Assembly: GCA_028023455.1 (NCBI GenBank)
Contig: JAQFVV010001039.1
Location: forward strand, 61,012 to 125,011
From: Epiperipatus broadwayi
Lineage: Eukaryota > Onychophora > Udeonychophora > Euonychophora > Peripatidae
Direction: 5' to 3'
DNA length: 64,000 nt
Both the position numbers and the translations under genes were made by a program. The number at the start of each line of letters is the position of its first letter. The first letter of the stretch is position 1. The notes beneath the pieces are model-generated. The model searched no databases, was not told where the DNA came from, and was given only the letters and a program-made list of their open reading frames with translations. Below are positions 1 to 10,645 of the stretch, one piece after another.

Positions 1-887
1 ATCTCAATTTACTGCTAAACAATTCTTGTATCTTGAATATTCTGGGGTTGTTTTTTTTGCATGAGGAACTTATATTAATCATTCTGAAAAATATGTCTCT
101 TATTGTATTATTTAAATATTATTACTGCATTATTTAAAATATTTTCTTATTGTATTATGATCTATGCTTAAGTAATTCGATATTAAGGAAGATCGACTAT
201 TGTAATGTAGTCAATCCTTCTTAAATCTGCCAGACTTATTATTTAAAAATCAGCTGAAGGAGGCAAGTTTAGTAAATATATTTCAATGACTAAAATATTT
301 TAATGTCATCTAAAAAAAATGTTATAATTCTGTCAAAGCAAGACATTTAAATCCCTCCTCTCATTGATTCTAGTTTGTTTTTTTATTTGTTACTTAAACT
401 TGTCTATTTGAAATCTTGTTATTTCAAAGATATTATTTAGCCATTAATGCAATCATGAATGGTTTATAAATAACTTTCAATTTTTAAAAATTAAAATTGA
501 ATGTTAAGAAGTTAAAATTAAAACTTTATTTTGAAAAGGGATATATATATATACTGATAGATATGGCATTTTTAATTATATAAAGTTTAATACAATTTAA
601 TAAAGCTAAAACTTTATTTTCTTTTGACAAATATATATGTATATTGTAGATACGATAATTTAATTCTATAAAACTTTTAATACAATTTAATATATAGATT
701 ATAATTGTGAGGCTATCATCCTAATAATTCCTTATATATGTAAGACCTATGGGAGTGGTGTTTAATTAAGCAGGGAATAATTTTATTGGCAGAATTTATG
801 TATATATAATAACTGTGTAAGCCCTGATTTAGCCTCATATAATAGACATTCACATATTGTAATTTTATGACATGACTGTTCACATTT
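1..887. other. AT-rich non-coding stretch
   Basis: Very A+T-rich sequence with short homopolymer runs and small TA tracts (for example near 541-551). I see no coding pattern, RNA gene or recognisable mobile element. Confidence 0.6.
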
Positions 888-929
888 TATTATATATATA
901 TATATATAATTTTAAGGCCAATTATTCAT

Positions 930-966
<37 letters not shown>

Positions 967-970
967 TATA

Positions 971-1019
<49 letters not shown>
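888..1019. repeat. TA dinucleotide microsatellite
   Basis: Two nearly pure TA blocks (about 888-907 and 937-1019) separated by a short AT-rich spacer. They create artificial Ile-Tyr repeat ORFs on both strands, which should not be annotated as genes. Confidence 0.95.
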
Positions 1020-1021
<2 letters not shown>

Positions 1022-3440
1022 CTATTGCTGGCTTGTCTAATTTCATGTCTATTTTTATTTCATTCCTCCAGCATACGCAAATGCAGGAATATTCCTCTAA
1101 CTTCAAGCCTGAAAGACCTTCATTTCATATCACTAATTGGGCAGTGGATTGTTTCTGCCTGTTGGTGAGATTTATTAATGATTATGGAGAAGATTCTAAT
1201 TACTTCCTACCATGATTGATTGATTTCACAGAGACTTGAGTATGACTTTACAGTGGCAAGCATATTCCAGTCTACCCCATTATTGGATTGTTTATTACTT
1301 TAGCTTAAAGTTGTTACTTCATGTAATCATTCACCAATCATCATTATCCAGTTTGTTTTCCAAGATCAATGATTTTCTTAATTTCCGCATGATTATAATA
1401 GTTGCTATGATGACTTTAAACAGGATTTCTTTAAAATGTTTAATATTTTTAGAAGAAAAAATGTGTTTTCACTGTCCCAAAAATACAGCAAAATAGAGTG
1501 AGAAAGTGAAACTTAACTAGCATTTAACAATTTTTTTTGTATTCTTCTGGACAACTGTTTTTTCTTTATGCTGAAACAAAATCCATACTGAAGTTTCTTT
1601 TTTTTTAATTTGTATTACAGTATTATACTATATTTCTTATGTGAAATTATTAAAATTAAAAAAACAATGTTTAATAACAAATCATTTCATTTATTATAAA
1701 GTCACATTATTTATCATTAGTGTAACAAGAGCCAAATAAACATACAATACATTACAAAAACTTAATCACAGTCAAATTTTAAAAAAATTGAGTGTATTGA
1801 AGAAAAAGAAAAAAATCTAATGCACTCTGAGTTTGTATATTGGAATCAATATTTAAGACTTTTGTTCCAATGTATACTATGCTGATCTAAATAAACAAGT
1901 ACATTTGACACGTTTTTTTTTTGGACATGACATGTAATTATTTTATCAAGTGCTGTACCAATGACTTAACAATTTGTTGAATAGTGCAATACATTTGGTT
2001 GGTAGAGCTACAACTATTTAAGCAAAAATTAAAGACATTAATCTTATCTACTTTAATTGTATTGCATTTTCTTCATAAACTATTTATTATTAATTGCATA
2101 AAATCAACCTAATGTTTTTCCCAATAATGCAATTCAAATATGAAGGATAGCAAAAGTAACATTTGTAAAGATTTTAATCCAAAATTGATTGTCTGAAATT
2201 TTAGTTATTATTTGTACTATACACAATTTAGAATTCAATACTGATAGTACATATGACCAAAAATTATTTTCCATTTTATGCTGAATGAAATTTATATTTT
2301 TTGTCAGATTGCTTTTTTTTAAACATGTGATGTCTCCATTGCTCTGGATATCTGAAAAGTATTACAAGATGATTTAAAATTGAGGAAATAGAGTGTTGTT
2401 TTTAATTTATATTTAGTAATTTTGATATTAATTGTATAAATCTAAAACCATTTTACCTATTTCCTCCTCCCTTTTTTTTTACTGACAATATTTTAAATTA
2501 GCAATGGTAGCAATTTCAATTTGACAGAAAAATTTTAATTTAAAATTAAATGGCTGAATATTTTTGATAATATATGTACTGTATATTTTTAATTTTATGT
2601 TGAACGAATTACTCTTACCATACTGTGTTGATTTACATTCATGTATTGAATGAACCCTTTTATTTTTTTGCTTTTGTAGTCATTAATGATGAAAATCTTT
2701 ACTTTGTATTTGTTAATAATGAAGTACTAATTGTCTGATAAAAACACTGGATAAAAATTAAATAAAATACCATGCATTCGTTAAGCTTATAATCAAAATA
2801 TTGAATGCAATATTATAACATTGTGTTTTATAAATAAAATATGGGTTGTACAATTTCAGTATGAAAGCGACTATTTTGCTTTTGGATGAGATGACTTTAA
2901 TAACTATTCTATGATGTCATCAGTGTTACAAAATGACTAGCAAAAATGTTTTTTTAATTTTTTATGATCATCATAATGAATAATGGTACTTGTTAAATAG
3001 CCACTGTACATTGATTGGTTGCACTGTTTCTGTGCAAAAGCACAAAAATATGCTGTTTACATGGCAAACTTATGGCATATAGAACAGTTCTGTTCATATT
3101 AGCCATTAGCAGGCCTAGATGGCATTGCACACAAATATTATGATCCACTGATGTGCTTTGTGACACTATGCAAATAGTGCACACTTCACAGATTGCTACC
3201 ATATGATGTGAGGATGTATGTAATTCAACTGGCTATAACTCTTTTAATGTGCATTCAAAGTAATGATCTTCCACCCTAGCTGATGTACTATTACATACTA
3301 ATCATTGTAAGCCCATTCCTGCACTTTCCTACACAGCTAGAAAGGTGAAAAGAATTGCAAAAGGGTAAGGTCAAACACCATTTCCCAGAACTCACGTAAA
3401 TAAACACGTTTTTCTGAGAAGAGCTATGAGACAAATCATA
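1020..3440. other. AT-rich non-coding stretch
   Basis: No supported gene. Short ORFs such as 1236-1496 (+) and 2993-3202 (-) have no recognisable motif and are within chance length for this composition. No clear repeat family was seen. Confidence 0.5.
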
Positions 3441-3672
3441 AGCTTGGTTTGATCAGAGTAATGCATTTTTTGGATGATCCTTCAGATCAGCAAAACCATC
3501 ATTCCTCCCCCCTCTGACATTCCAGTGCTATGTGCTAAAATTTAATTCAATGGAATTTGATTTAATTTGGGCTGATTACTTTGTTAATCAAGTGTTTTTT
3601 TTAATAATGTTCAAATGTTTAATTTACTATTAGAAGAATAACCTACATTTTTAAATAAAAATAAAAGTGTTC
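3441..3672 (+). repeat. Degenerate direct repeat, copy 1
   Basis: About 230 bp starting at agcttggtttgatcagag and repeated 314 bp downstream at 3755-3983. The copies share the agcttggtttgatcagag start, a GATC-rich segment with a poly-C run, and an end of the form acatttttaaataaaa followed by agtgtt. Scattered substitutions show an old duplication. It may be a decayed mobile element; the function is unknown. Confidence 0.8.
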
Positions 3673-3754
3673 TTTGTTTGTTTTTGATGTTTAATGTAGA
3701 ATGCTAAGAATAACATAAACTTGTCTGCAGTTGCACCTTGTTTTGGAAATCAGA

Positions 3755-3983
3755 AGCTTGGTTTGATCAGAGTAATGCATCTTTTGGACAATCCTTTGGA
3801 TCGGCATAACCATTGGTCCACCCCCCTGCACATTTCAGTGCTACACACTGCAATTTAATTAATGGAATTTCATTTCATTCAAGCTGACTAGTTTGTTAAC
3901 CAAGTGTTTTGTTTAAATTTTTGTTTAAATGTTTCATTTACTATTAGAAAAATAACTACATTTTTAAATAAAAAGAAAAGTGT
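3755..3983 (+). repeat. Degenerate direct repeat, copy 2
   Basis: Second copy of the repeat at 3441-3672, in the same orientation and of nearly the same length. The about 80 bp between the copies are not obviously duplicated. Confidence 0.8.
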
Positions 3984-5757
3984 TATGTTTTGTCCTGGCC
4001 CAGAAACATTATATTAAAACATTTTGCACAGAAACAGTGCCACCAAGTGAGGTACAATTACAAATCAAAATAGTGGGTACAAATTGATGATGATTGCTAT
4101 TGTGATTCCTTACAAAAAGGCCAAGTGCTAAGTGAAGTAAAGGGATACATATAAGCTGATAGAAATATAAGAGCAAACATTCTTTAAGAAAGTCATTAAA
4201 AATATATATGTTGTATAAAAATGGAGCAAAACAATAAAAAATTCAGTACCTTAATAGTAGATACCACTAAGTTTTGATACACCATTTTTCTTTTTTTAAT
4301 CCTGATCTTTATTATCTTATAAAATATTATATATTCAATAATTTGTCAGTGTTTTTAAATATATTCTTATCAGCGTATATTATCTATAATATTTAGTTTA
4401 TTACTCATGTGGTATCATTTACCACATTCAAACAAACATAATAACAATTCTTCATATTTTTATGTAATAAAATACAATATTGTTAGAATTAATAGTATTA
4501 GAACAGTAATCCTATTATATTTTACTATCATGAGCTAACATTACTAAATATTTGAAAGATAATATTTAAATATATTACTATAAAATAGCAATGTTTCTTT
4601 TTGATTTTAATTTATAAAAACTTCTGCTTCACCCTCATGTATCATTCATATTAGCAGAACACTTTCTATATTTTAATCTTTCTATTTGATTTATTTATCC
4701 TATCAAATTAACTTAGTCATGCCATCTAAGTTGACTAATGAATCTGACTTTTGGTATCAAAAATCTAAATGATTGCAATAGAAATTGAAAATGATGAGAA
4801 TAAAAATACTAGGATTTTAATTATTTAAACCATTTATGCTTATTAAGTATACTAAATAATATTTTACTTATATGTAAGGCAACAAAAAATTTATCTAAGT
4901 TATCTATTAATCAAAATCATAATATATATACTAATTCAGTATAATACTACAATAGACATCAAGGCTTCCAATAAACATTTTATTTTAAAATGAAATTATA
5001 AAATTACTTTTAGGTGGTAAACATTCACTATGTCTTCTTAATCTTAACACATACCATATCTTATTAATAAGTATGAATAGATTAATAATCATACGTTTGA
5101 GTAAAAGAATATGCCAAGTAAATGATTTCTTCTATTTTACTTTCATTCAATTATTTTTATACAACACAAGTTTACAAATAAAGTATTCTTGTTTCATTTT
5201 AAATTTATTTTTATAAAAAAAAAATATATATGTGTGTGTGTATATTTGTGTGTATAGATGTGCTAAAAATATATTTAATTAAGCATGTTTCAAATTTGTA
5301 AGAATAACAATTATTTTATATTCAATTATATTCAAATACTTACCAATGAAAAGTTTTTAGAACACTTTCATAATACATGTATTTCACAAACAATCTTCGA
5401 TCAGCATATAATTAAGAAGCATGAAACATCTGGATTTATACAGCCATATTAAAATTCCAATATTTATATGTATTTATAAAGAAGAGCTTTCTGGTTTTAC
5501 AGCTTCAATTTGTTTTGTAATTAAACTTAATATTTCTACTGGATTTATCTATTCACTCTAATTCTAACACAAATTTATTGCAAGAAAACATAAAAAAAAA
5601 TTAACAATAAGATTATTTAAATACATTAAAATTGATATATTAAGTTATGACTATTTATTATTATATTTATTAAGCTGACATTTTATTTGATAGTTAAAAC
5701 TGGTACTCTGCCTTGTTTTTCTATATAGTTGTATTATTATTTATTCTGTCATTATCA
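3984..5757. other. AT-rich non-coding stretch
   Basis: No supported gene or RNA. A short TG/TA tract lies near 5225-5258. The last bases (about 5740-5757) carry the simple ATC-rich tail of the RTE element that follows. Confidence 0.5.
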
Positions 5758-6216
5758 TCAACCATTATCAATCCACTGCAGGATGAAGATCTCTCCAAGT
5801 TTAATCCATCTTCTCCAATCTTTAGCTTCTCTTCTCCATATCACCCCTGCACATTTTCTTATTTCATCCATCCATCTCACATGTGGTCTCTTTCTGGGTC
5901 TTTTACAATCTATTGTAATCCAGTTTAAGATTTCAATTGTCCATCTATTATCATCTCTTCTAGCAATATGTCCAGTCCAACTTCACTTCAGTCTTTTAAT
6001 TTTTTCAATGAGATCAGTAACACCTGCTTGTGCTCTTATCCATATATTGCATTTTTGATCTCTTCTTGTTACTCCTAACATGAATCTTTCCATACTTCTT
6101 TGAGTGGTCTGAAGTCTCTGTATTGCTCTTCTATTAAGTGTCCAAATCTCAGATCCATAAGTAAGAACTGGTAAAACACATTTATTAAAAACCTTCCTTT
6201 TCAAATACGTAGGCAT
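5758..6216 (-). pseudogene. RTE-type LINE, 3' end of ORF2 (nonsense mutation)
   Basis: The C-terminal, post-polymerase part of an RTE-clade non-LTR retrotransposon. The minus-strand frame reads through the family hallmarks: a VLTYGSEIWTL segment, an R..ERFMLGVTRRD segment, then after one in-frame TGA at 5983-5985 a WTGHIARRDDNRWT segment, a KRPRKRP..RWMD segment and a terminal LGEIFILQWIDNG ending at a stop at 5758-5760. Just beyond the stop the minus strand continues as tgatgataatgac, the short simple-repeat tail typical of RTE 3' ends. The element is severely 5'-truncated: no YxDD polymerase motif or APE endonuclease is present, so it is a dead insertion. Family assignment rests on recognised motif order. 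Confidence 0.9.
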
Positions 6217-6410
6217 ATTTCCTTATTGCATAATTTAAAATAATAGATAGAATTTACTCTCTTATTTACAATAATGTCAATGAACTAAGCTTGAATAGCA
6301 ATAGACCGAAAAAATAGATTTCTATTATTTTATATTTTCATATTGATTGATGATTATACATAACTCAGAGAGTGTTGTAGTGGTTTTCTGATATATATAT
6401 ATATTTTGAG

Positions 6411-6720
6411 ATAGATAATATATCTATTTCATCATCATCCACATAGTGTTACATATTGGGGAGAGCTAGTTCTGTGTTTGTGTGGTTGAATGATAAAAGG
6501 TAGTACTGAAATTTTTTTAGAATATAAAACAAAGAAGTAATATTTTATAATAAATATTTTTTAAAATGTACTAGGTTAGTTATTATTAAAACATGAAGGA
6601 TTTAAATTTTAATAAATAAATAAATTATATTTTATAATATAGAATAAAATAATGTAGCTAATTTTTATCATAAACTACAAAAATTAGAATTTAAAAAAAT
6701 GTACTTAGAATTATAATTGA
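6411..6720 (+). repeat. Long direct repeat, left copy (possible decayed LTR)
   Basis: Matches 9566-9880 in the same orientation. Shared blocks include a catagtgtta segment, a gaatgataaaa segment, agtactgaaat versus agcactgaaat, ttagttattattaaaa and atagaataaaataatgta. The copies lie about 3.15 kb apart and flank a lysine-rich coding relic, so they could be the LTRs of a dead retrotransposon. No polymerase remains between them, so this is inference. Confidence 0.6.
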
Positions 6721-6964
6721 AAGAATTTATTTTGAATGAATTTAAGTTGGAATGTGGGCTCATTTTATAAACAACCTAATTAATTTAAGGTAGATCTAAA
6801 AAAAAAAAAACATTTAAAAAAAGTCATTGAAAATGTAAGATTTAATTAAAGCGTCTACATTTTGGTTTATTAAAGCGTCTATATTTTGGTTTAATTTAAT
6901 AAAAAAGGATTCAGATTTTATTTTAAGGTTGAATTTTTTCTAGATTCTAAATATTTGTTTCTGA

Positions 6965-7235
6965 TAACAAAAACCAGTTCTTCTATCTTCTGATTCATCT
7001 GCTCGAATTGCAAGTATGTTTATTTTTGTCTGTTTTCTGTCTTGTGATTCAAATGCTTTTATATGCTTTCTATCTTTTGTGTCAACTGCTTTGGTCGAGT
7101 TTTTCTTTTTTTTATCCAATTGCTTAAATAATTTACTGATCATTTGCATCATGTCTATTTATGTTTATCATTATCTTTTTGCTTCATTTGCTTATATTCT
7201 ACTTTGACTGATTCATCACTGTGTATTTCAGAAGT
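6965..7235 (-). pseudogene. Lysine-rich gag-like relic, inverted copy
   Basis: The minus strand is homologous to plus-strand 7905-8160. Both begin near gtagaatataagcaaatg and run through aaagcagttgaca, aaaagatagaa and acttgcaattc. The minus frame (ORF at 6940-7152) is Lys/Asp/Glu-rich and probably helical, with several DRK/DR repeats, like the coiled-coil start of the Gypsy gag relics elsewhere in this window. No enzyme motif is present. A gag-like origin is inferred from composition and context only. Confidence 0.45.
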
Positions 7236-7904
7236 CTCTTCCCTTGGGGGGGGGGACCTATTCAATATATAATTTGTTTATAAACTATATTCTGTAATTA
7301 ACTGCTGGTCTTCATTCATCTCTTTGCTGATTTTCACATTTTCTTTGACTCACAATAATCTTCTTGGATTATTTGTATTTTACTGGATTTTATCTCTAAC
7401 TACTCTATCTCATTCTTTGGATCCATTTAAAATCTGATAATTTTTTTTGTGCCTTTCTCTGTTTATCTCTATAATATACTGGAAAAATATTGTTTTTTTA
7501 CTGTAATTTTTGGACACCATGGCTAAACGATTAACATAATAGATTAACTGGATCAATTTTTTAGTAATAAATACCTCATTATCTAAAATGGATGAATGAC
7601 ATGGGAACACTAGACATTACTTTTTCGTTTGAAAATATTATAAGAGATAAATAAAATGAGACAGGAGAATTCAGGAAAAAAATAGCATAAAAGAATTTAT
7701 AAGTTTGTGTAGATCCAAGGCATCATGTAGATCAGTTGGTAATAAAATCCACTTAAGTATGAGTAATCCCAGAACTTGATTGCAATCAAAAAAAGTGCAA
7801 ATCAGGAAAAGGATAAATGAAAGTATTAGGAAGTAATTACAAAAGAAAGTTTAGAAACAACTTTTGAAAGGGGTAGTTCAAAGAAAAATAATAATTATAG
7901 AGAG

Positions 7905-8160
7905 TTCTGAAATAGGTAGAAACAAATTGAATAATGTAGAATATAAGCAAATGGAGCAAAAAATGGTGAAAATATAAAAATGCTAAAGAAAAGACACAAT
8001 GCAAATGTTCAGAAATTTCATAATCAATTGAATTAAAAGACAAAAGCAGTTGACATAAAAGATAGAAGGTGTTAAGAAGCATTTGCATCAAAGAATAACA
8101 ATGAACAAAAACATACAAACTTGCAATTCAATAAGATGAATTAGAAGGCAGAAGAATGAC
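7905..8160 (+). pseudogene. Lysine-rich gag-like relic, direct copy
   Basis: The plus-strand partner of the minus-strand segment 6965-7235, interrupted by many stop codons in all frames. The two copies form an inverted repeat about 700 bp apart, inside the 6.4/9.6-kb direct-repeat pair. The surrounding 7620-8640 sequence is purine-rich and lysine-rich with multiple stops, consistent with decayed gag-like coding sequence. Confidence 0.4.
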
Positions 8161-9565
8161 ATTTTGAAATTTTAGTTAATTAATCAAATACTATGAAAAC
8201 CGAAAAAATAAATAAAACAAGAGATCCTAAATATTGTCAGATTGATCAGATATGAAAAAATGTAGAAGAAAACTAAGTACAAATTAAAGTAGAAATAATG
8301 AATATTCATAATAAAACATCAATGAAAATAAAAAAGACACACAAACAAAATACCAAAAAAACTGCAAGAGACAATGGTAACCAAAATCTAATAATTAGAG
8401 AGTGAGATGACTAATCAAATTGGTAAAAGAGAACAAATAAATGAAATATCTGAAGTTATTGAAAAAGAATGACAAGTATTGACTCTGCATATGAAAAATA
8501 GAAAGACTAAATTCCAAGAGGAAAGATATCAATAAAACTTTGGACAATAAACAAATTGATCAGTTTAAATTAGAAGTTAAAGTAAATTAGAAGTTGAAGC
8601 TATGTTTTATACATATACTCAGGTGATGCAAGGTAACGTGGACATTGAAGACATCATAGAGAGAAATTCAGAAGGTAAAAGAGCACATGGTTGCACTGCC
8701 CATGAAAACCTGGAATATGATGACCAGATATAAAAATTGAGATTGAACATAGTCCTGATATGGGACAATGAAAAACAATATTGCAAACCAAGAAAGTTTG
8801 AAAAGAGTGTACTGAATAAGCAAACATATAGTGATACATTACAAACATAAGTAATAGTTATTTATCCAAGTTAGTGAGGGGGAAGGTCTTTAAAGGGCTA
8901 ACATGTGAAAATCCTTTGGAATATCTTTACATTCTAAAATTTATCATATAAAGAGGATTACCATAACCATCAATTATTTGTATGGAGTATGAAAAAGTCT
9001 ATCCCAATTTTTTCTGAGACATATAGAAAAATTAAGAACATTTCTGCCTGTCATTCGTCAAAATGTTGTATTATCCATTGTACAACATGAAATTTAGGCA
9101 CTAATGTTAAACAAATTATATTGTCAATAATTGATTGAGTATTGAAAAAATTGCAGATTTTTTTAAATGCCATTGACCTGGAAATTTCATAAATCTGAAA
9201 CATACAAAAAAAAAGACAAAGCATCAGGGAACTCACTGTATGATCACCTAACTTATCCATGCTTCAGAGATAAATCAGGATAGATATGATCAACATAAAC
9301 ATATATCTGGCTCTCAACATTATTGACAACTTAATGAAAGAGAAAGAAAAAACTCTAACTTATTACCACAGTGAAAATAACCTCCATATCATGGCAATAT
9401 TAAACTACAGTAAAACAATCTGGCAGGAATGATCAATAAGAAAAAAAAAATGTTTCTTATGGGTATGCCTAAATGGCATAAAAGTCATAAAATACCATGT
9501 GAAAAAGAGAAATTTTAATACAAGTTTAATTATTTTCTGGTTATTTTGTATTTAAATGGATGAAT
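8161..9565. other. Decayed sequence between direct repeats
   Basis: No intact ORF. Purine-rich plus-strand sequence up to about 8640 continues the gag-like relic. Beyond that only scattered short frames are seen, with no recognisable polymerase, protease or integrase motif. Confidence 0.4.
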
Positions 9566-9880
9566 ATGGGATAAATAATGTCATATCTATTTTATAGCCA
9601 TCTACATAGTGTTATGAATGGGGAAGAACTTGTGAAGCTGAATGATAAAATGTAGCACTGAAATACTTTCAGGATATAAAACAAAAATTTATTAATTACA
9701 AAAACAAAATTATGTCATATATTAGTTATTATTAAAATATGAAGAATTTAATTTAAAAAAAAAAAAACAACAACTAAATAATAATATTTAATAATATAGA
9801 ATAAAATAATGTAACTAATTTTTGTTATCAGAAACTAAAACATTTAGAATTAGAATATGTGTTACATCTTAATTCAAAAT
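9566..9880 (+). repeat. Long direct repeat, right copy (possible decayed LTR)
   Basis: Partner of 6411-6720, in the same orientation, with numerous substitutions and an added poly-A stretch near 9754-9766. Confidence 0.6.
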
Positions 9881-10500
9881 ACAATTTAATTATAATAAAT
9901 AAAAATAATAGATCTTAAAAAGTTAAAAAAACGTATGACGTAATTAAAGTTTAGGTTCTTTGGAATTATTCCTGCTATTACGTATTTATTGCTCTGGTGA
10001 CGTTTTTGTCTAATAATATTTATTCAAAGTTTTAGTTTATGATGTCATGGAAAACAAGAATCATGACATGACTAAATCCATGTCAAATAAACTGACCTGT
10101 TCTTTTCTGTTTTAGAAGATATTAAATGGTCCACTCCGCCATGGTCAGTTTTCTTCCCCACAATATAATACACCTCTTGCATAATTTCTAAGTAATATAG
10201 TTTTATATTTAAAAATACATTTACTTTCTATATTTGAGTTTTGTTTTTTTGCTACAACTTTGAATATTTAAAATATAATGTTAAACTTACAGCATTGCAT
10301 TATTTGTAAGTATTTTTTTAAAATTCAAAATATAGTGGTAACAGTTATTATATTTGTGTTTTTTCTTTTTGCTAAACTTTATATACATTTACATTTAAAA
10401 GTTGTTATAATTGTAAGCTTTTTTAATAAAAGATAATTAAAATATAAAAGCTAAACTTATAAGTTCACCATTTTTAGATAAAGGTCCAACTTTATCTTTC
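9881..10500. other. AT-rich non-coding stretch
   Basis: No supported gene. The sequence just before 10517 supplies the left target-site duplication of the tRNA-derived retroposon. Confidence 0.5.
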
Positions 10501-10517
10501 AACATTTTATTTGTTTT

Positions 10518-10628
10518 GTCAAGCATTAGTAATCGAGAGGTCAGCGACAGCTGCTTTGCAAGCAGTTGTCCCGGGTTAGCAGATTCGCTTCCCGGCTGAT
10601 GCTATGACACATGAGAAAAAAAAAAAAA
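10518..10628 (+). mobile_element. tRNA-derived retroposon (minimal SINE or tRNA retropseudogene)
   Basis: A tRNA-like body at 10523-10602 is followed by a 13-base trailer and a poly-A run. The insertion is bracketed by a 17-bp perfect direct repeat, aacattttatttgtttt, at 10501-10517 and 10629-10645; this target-site duplication is the signature of LINE-type retroposition. Body, trailer and poly-A are all of the element, so it is much shorter than typical SINEs. Confidence 0.85.
10523..10602 (+). tRNA. tRNA-like sequence with TGC anticodon (pseudogene)
   Basis: A cloverleaf can be drawn by eye. The acceptor stem is GCATTAG with CTGATGC (one G-T pair). A short D stem is TCG/CGA. The anticodon stem is gctgc/gcagt around the loop tttgcaa (anticodon TGC). 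The T stem is CCGGG/CCCGG. The T loop is about 15 nt instead of 7, suggesting an 8-nt insertion, and the anticodon alone would imply Ala although the acceptor stem resembles Gly tRNAs more. With the poly-A tail and TSD it is read as a retroposed tRNA, not a functional gene. Confidence 0.75.
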
Positions 10629-10645
10629 AACATTTTATTTGTTTT

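Noticed and set aside
912-1215. ORFs of alternating Ile and Tyr on both strands
   Set aside because: They are translations of a TA microsatellite.
5713-6058. Plus-strand ORFs over the RTE fragment
   Set aside because: They are antisense shadows of the minus-strand RTE coding sequence.
10523-10602. Functional tRNA-Ala gene
   Set aside because: T-loop insertion, missing Ala identity features in the acceptor stem, poly-A tail and a 17-bp TSD all indicate a retroposed pseudogene.
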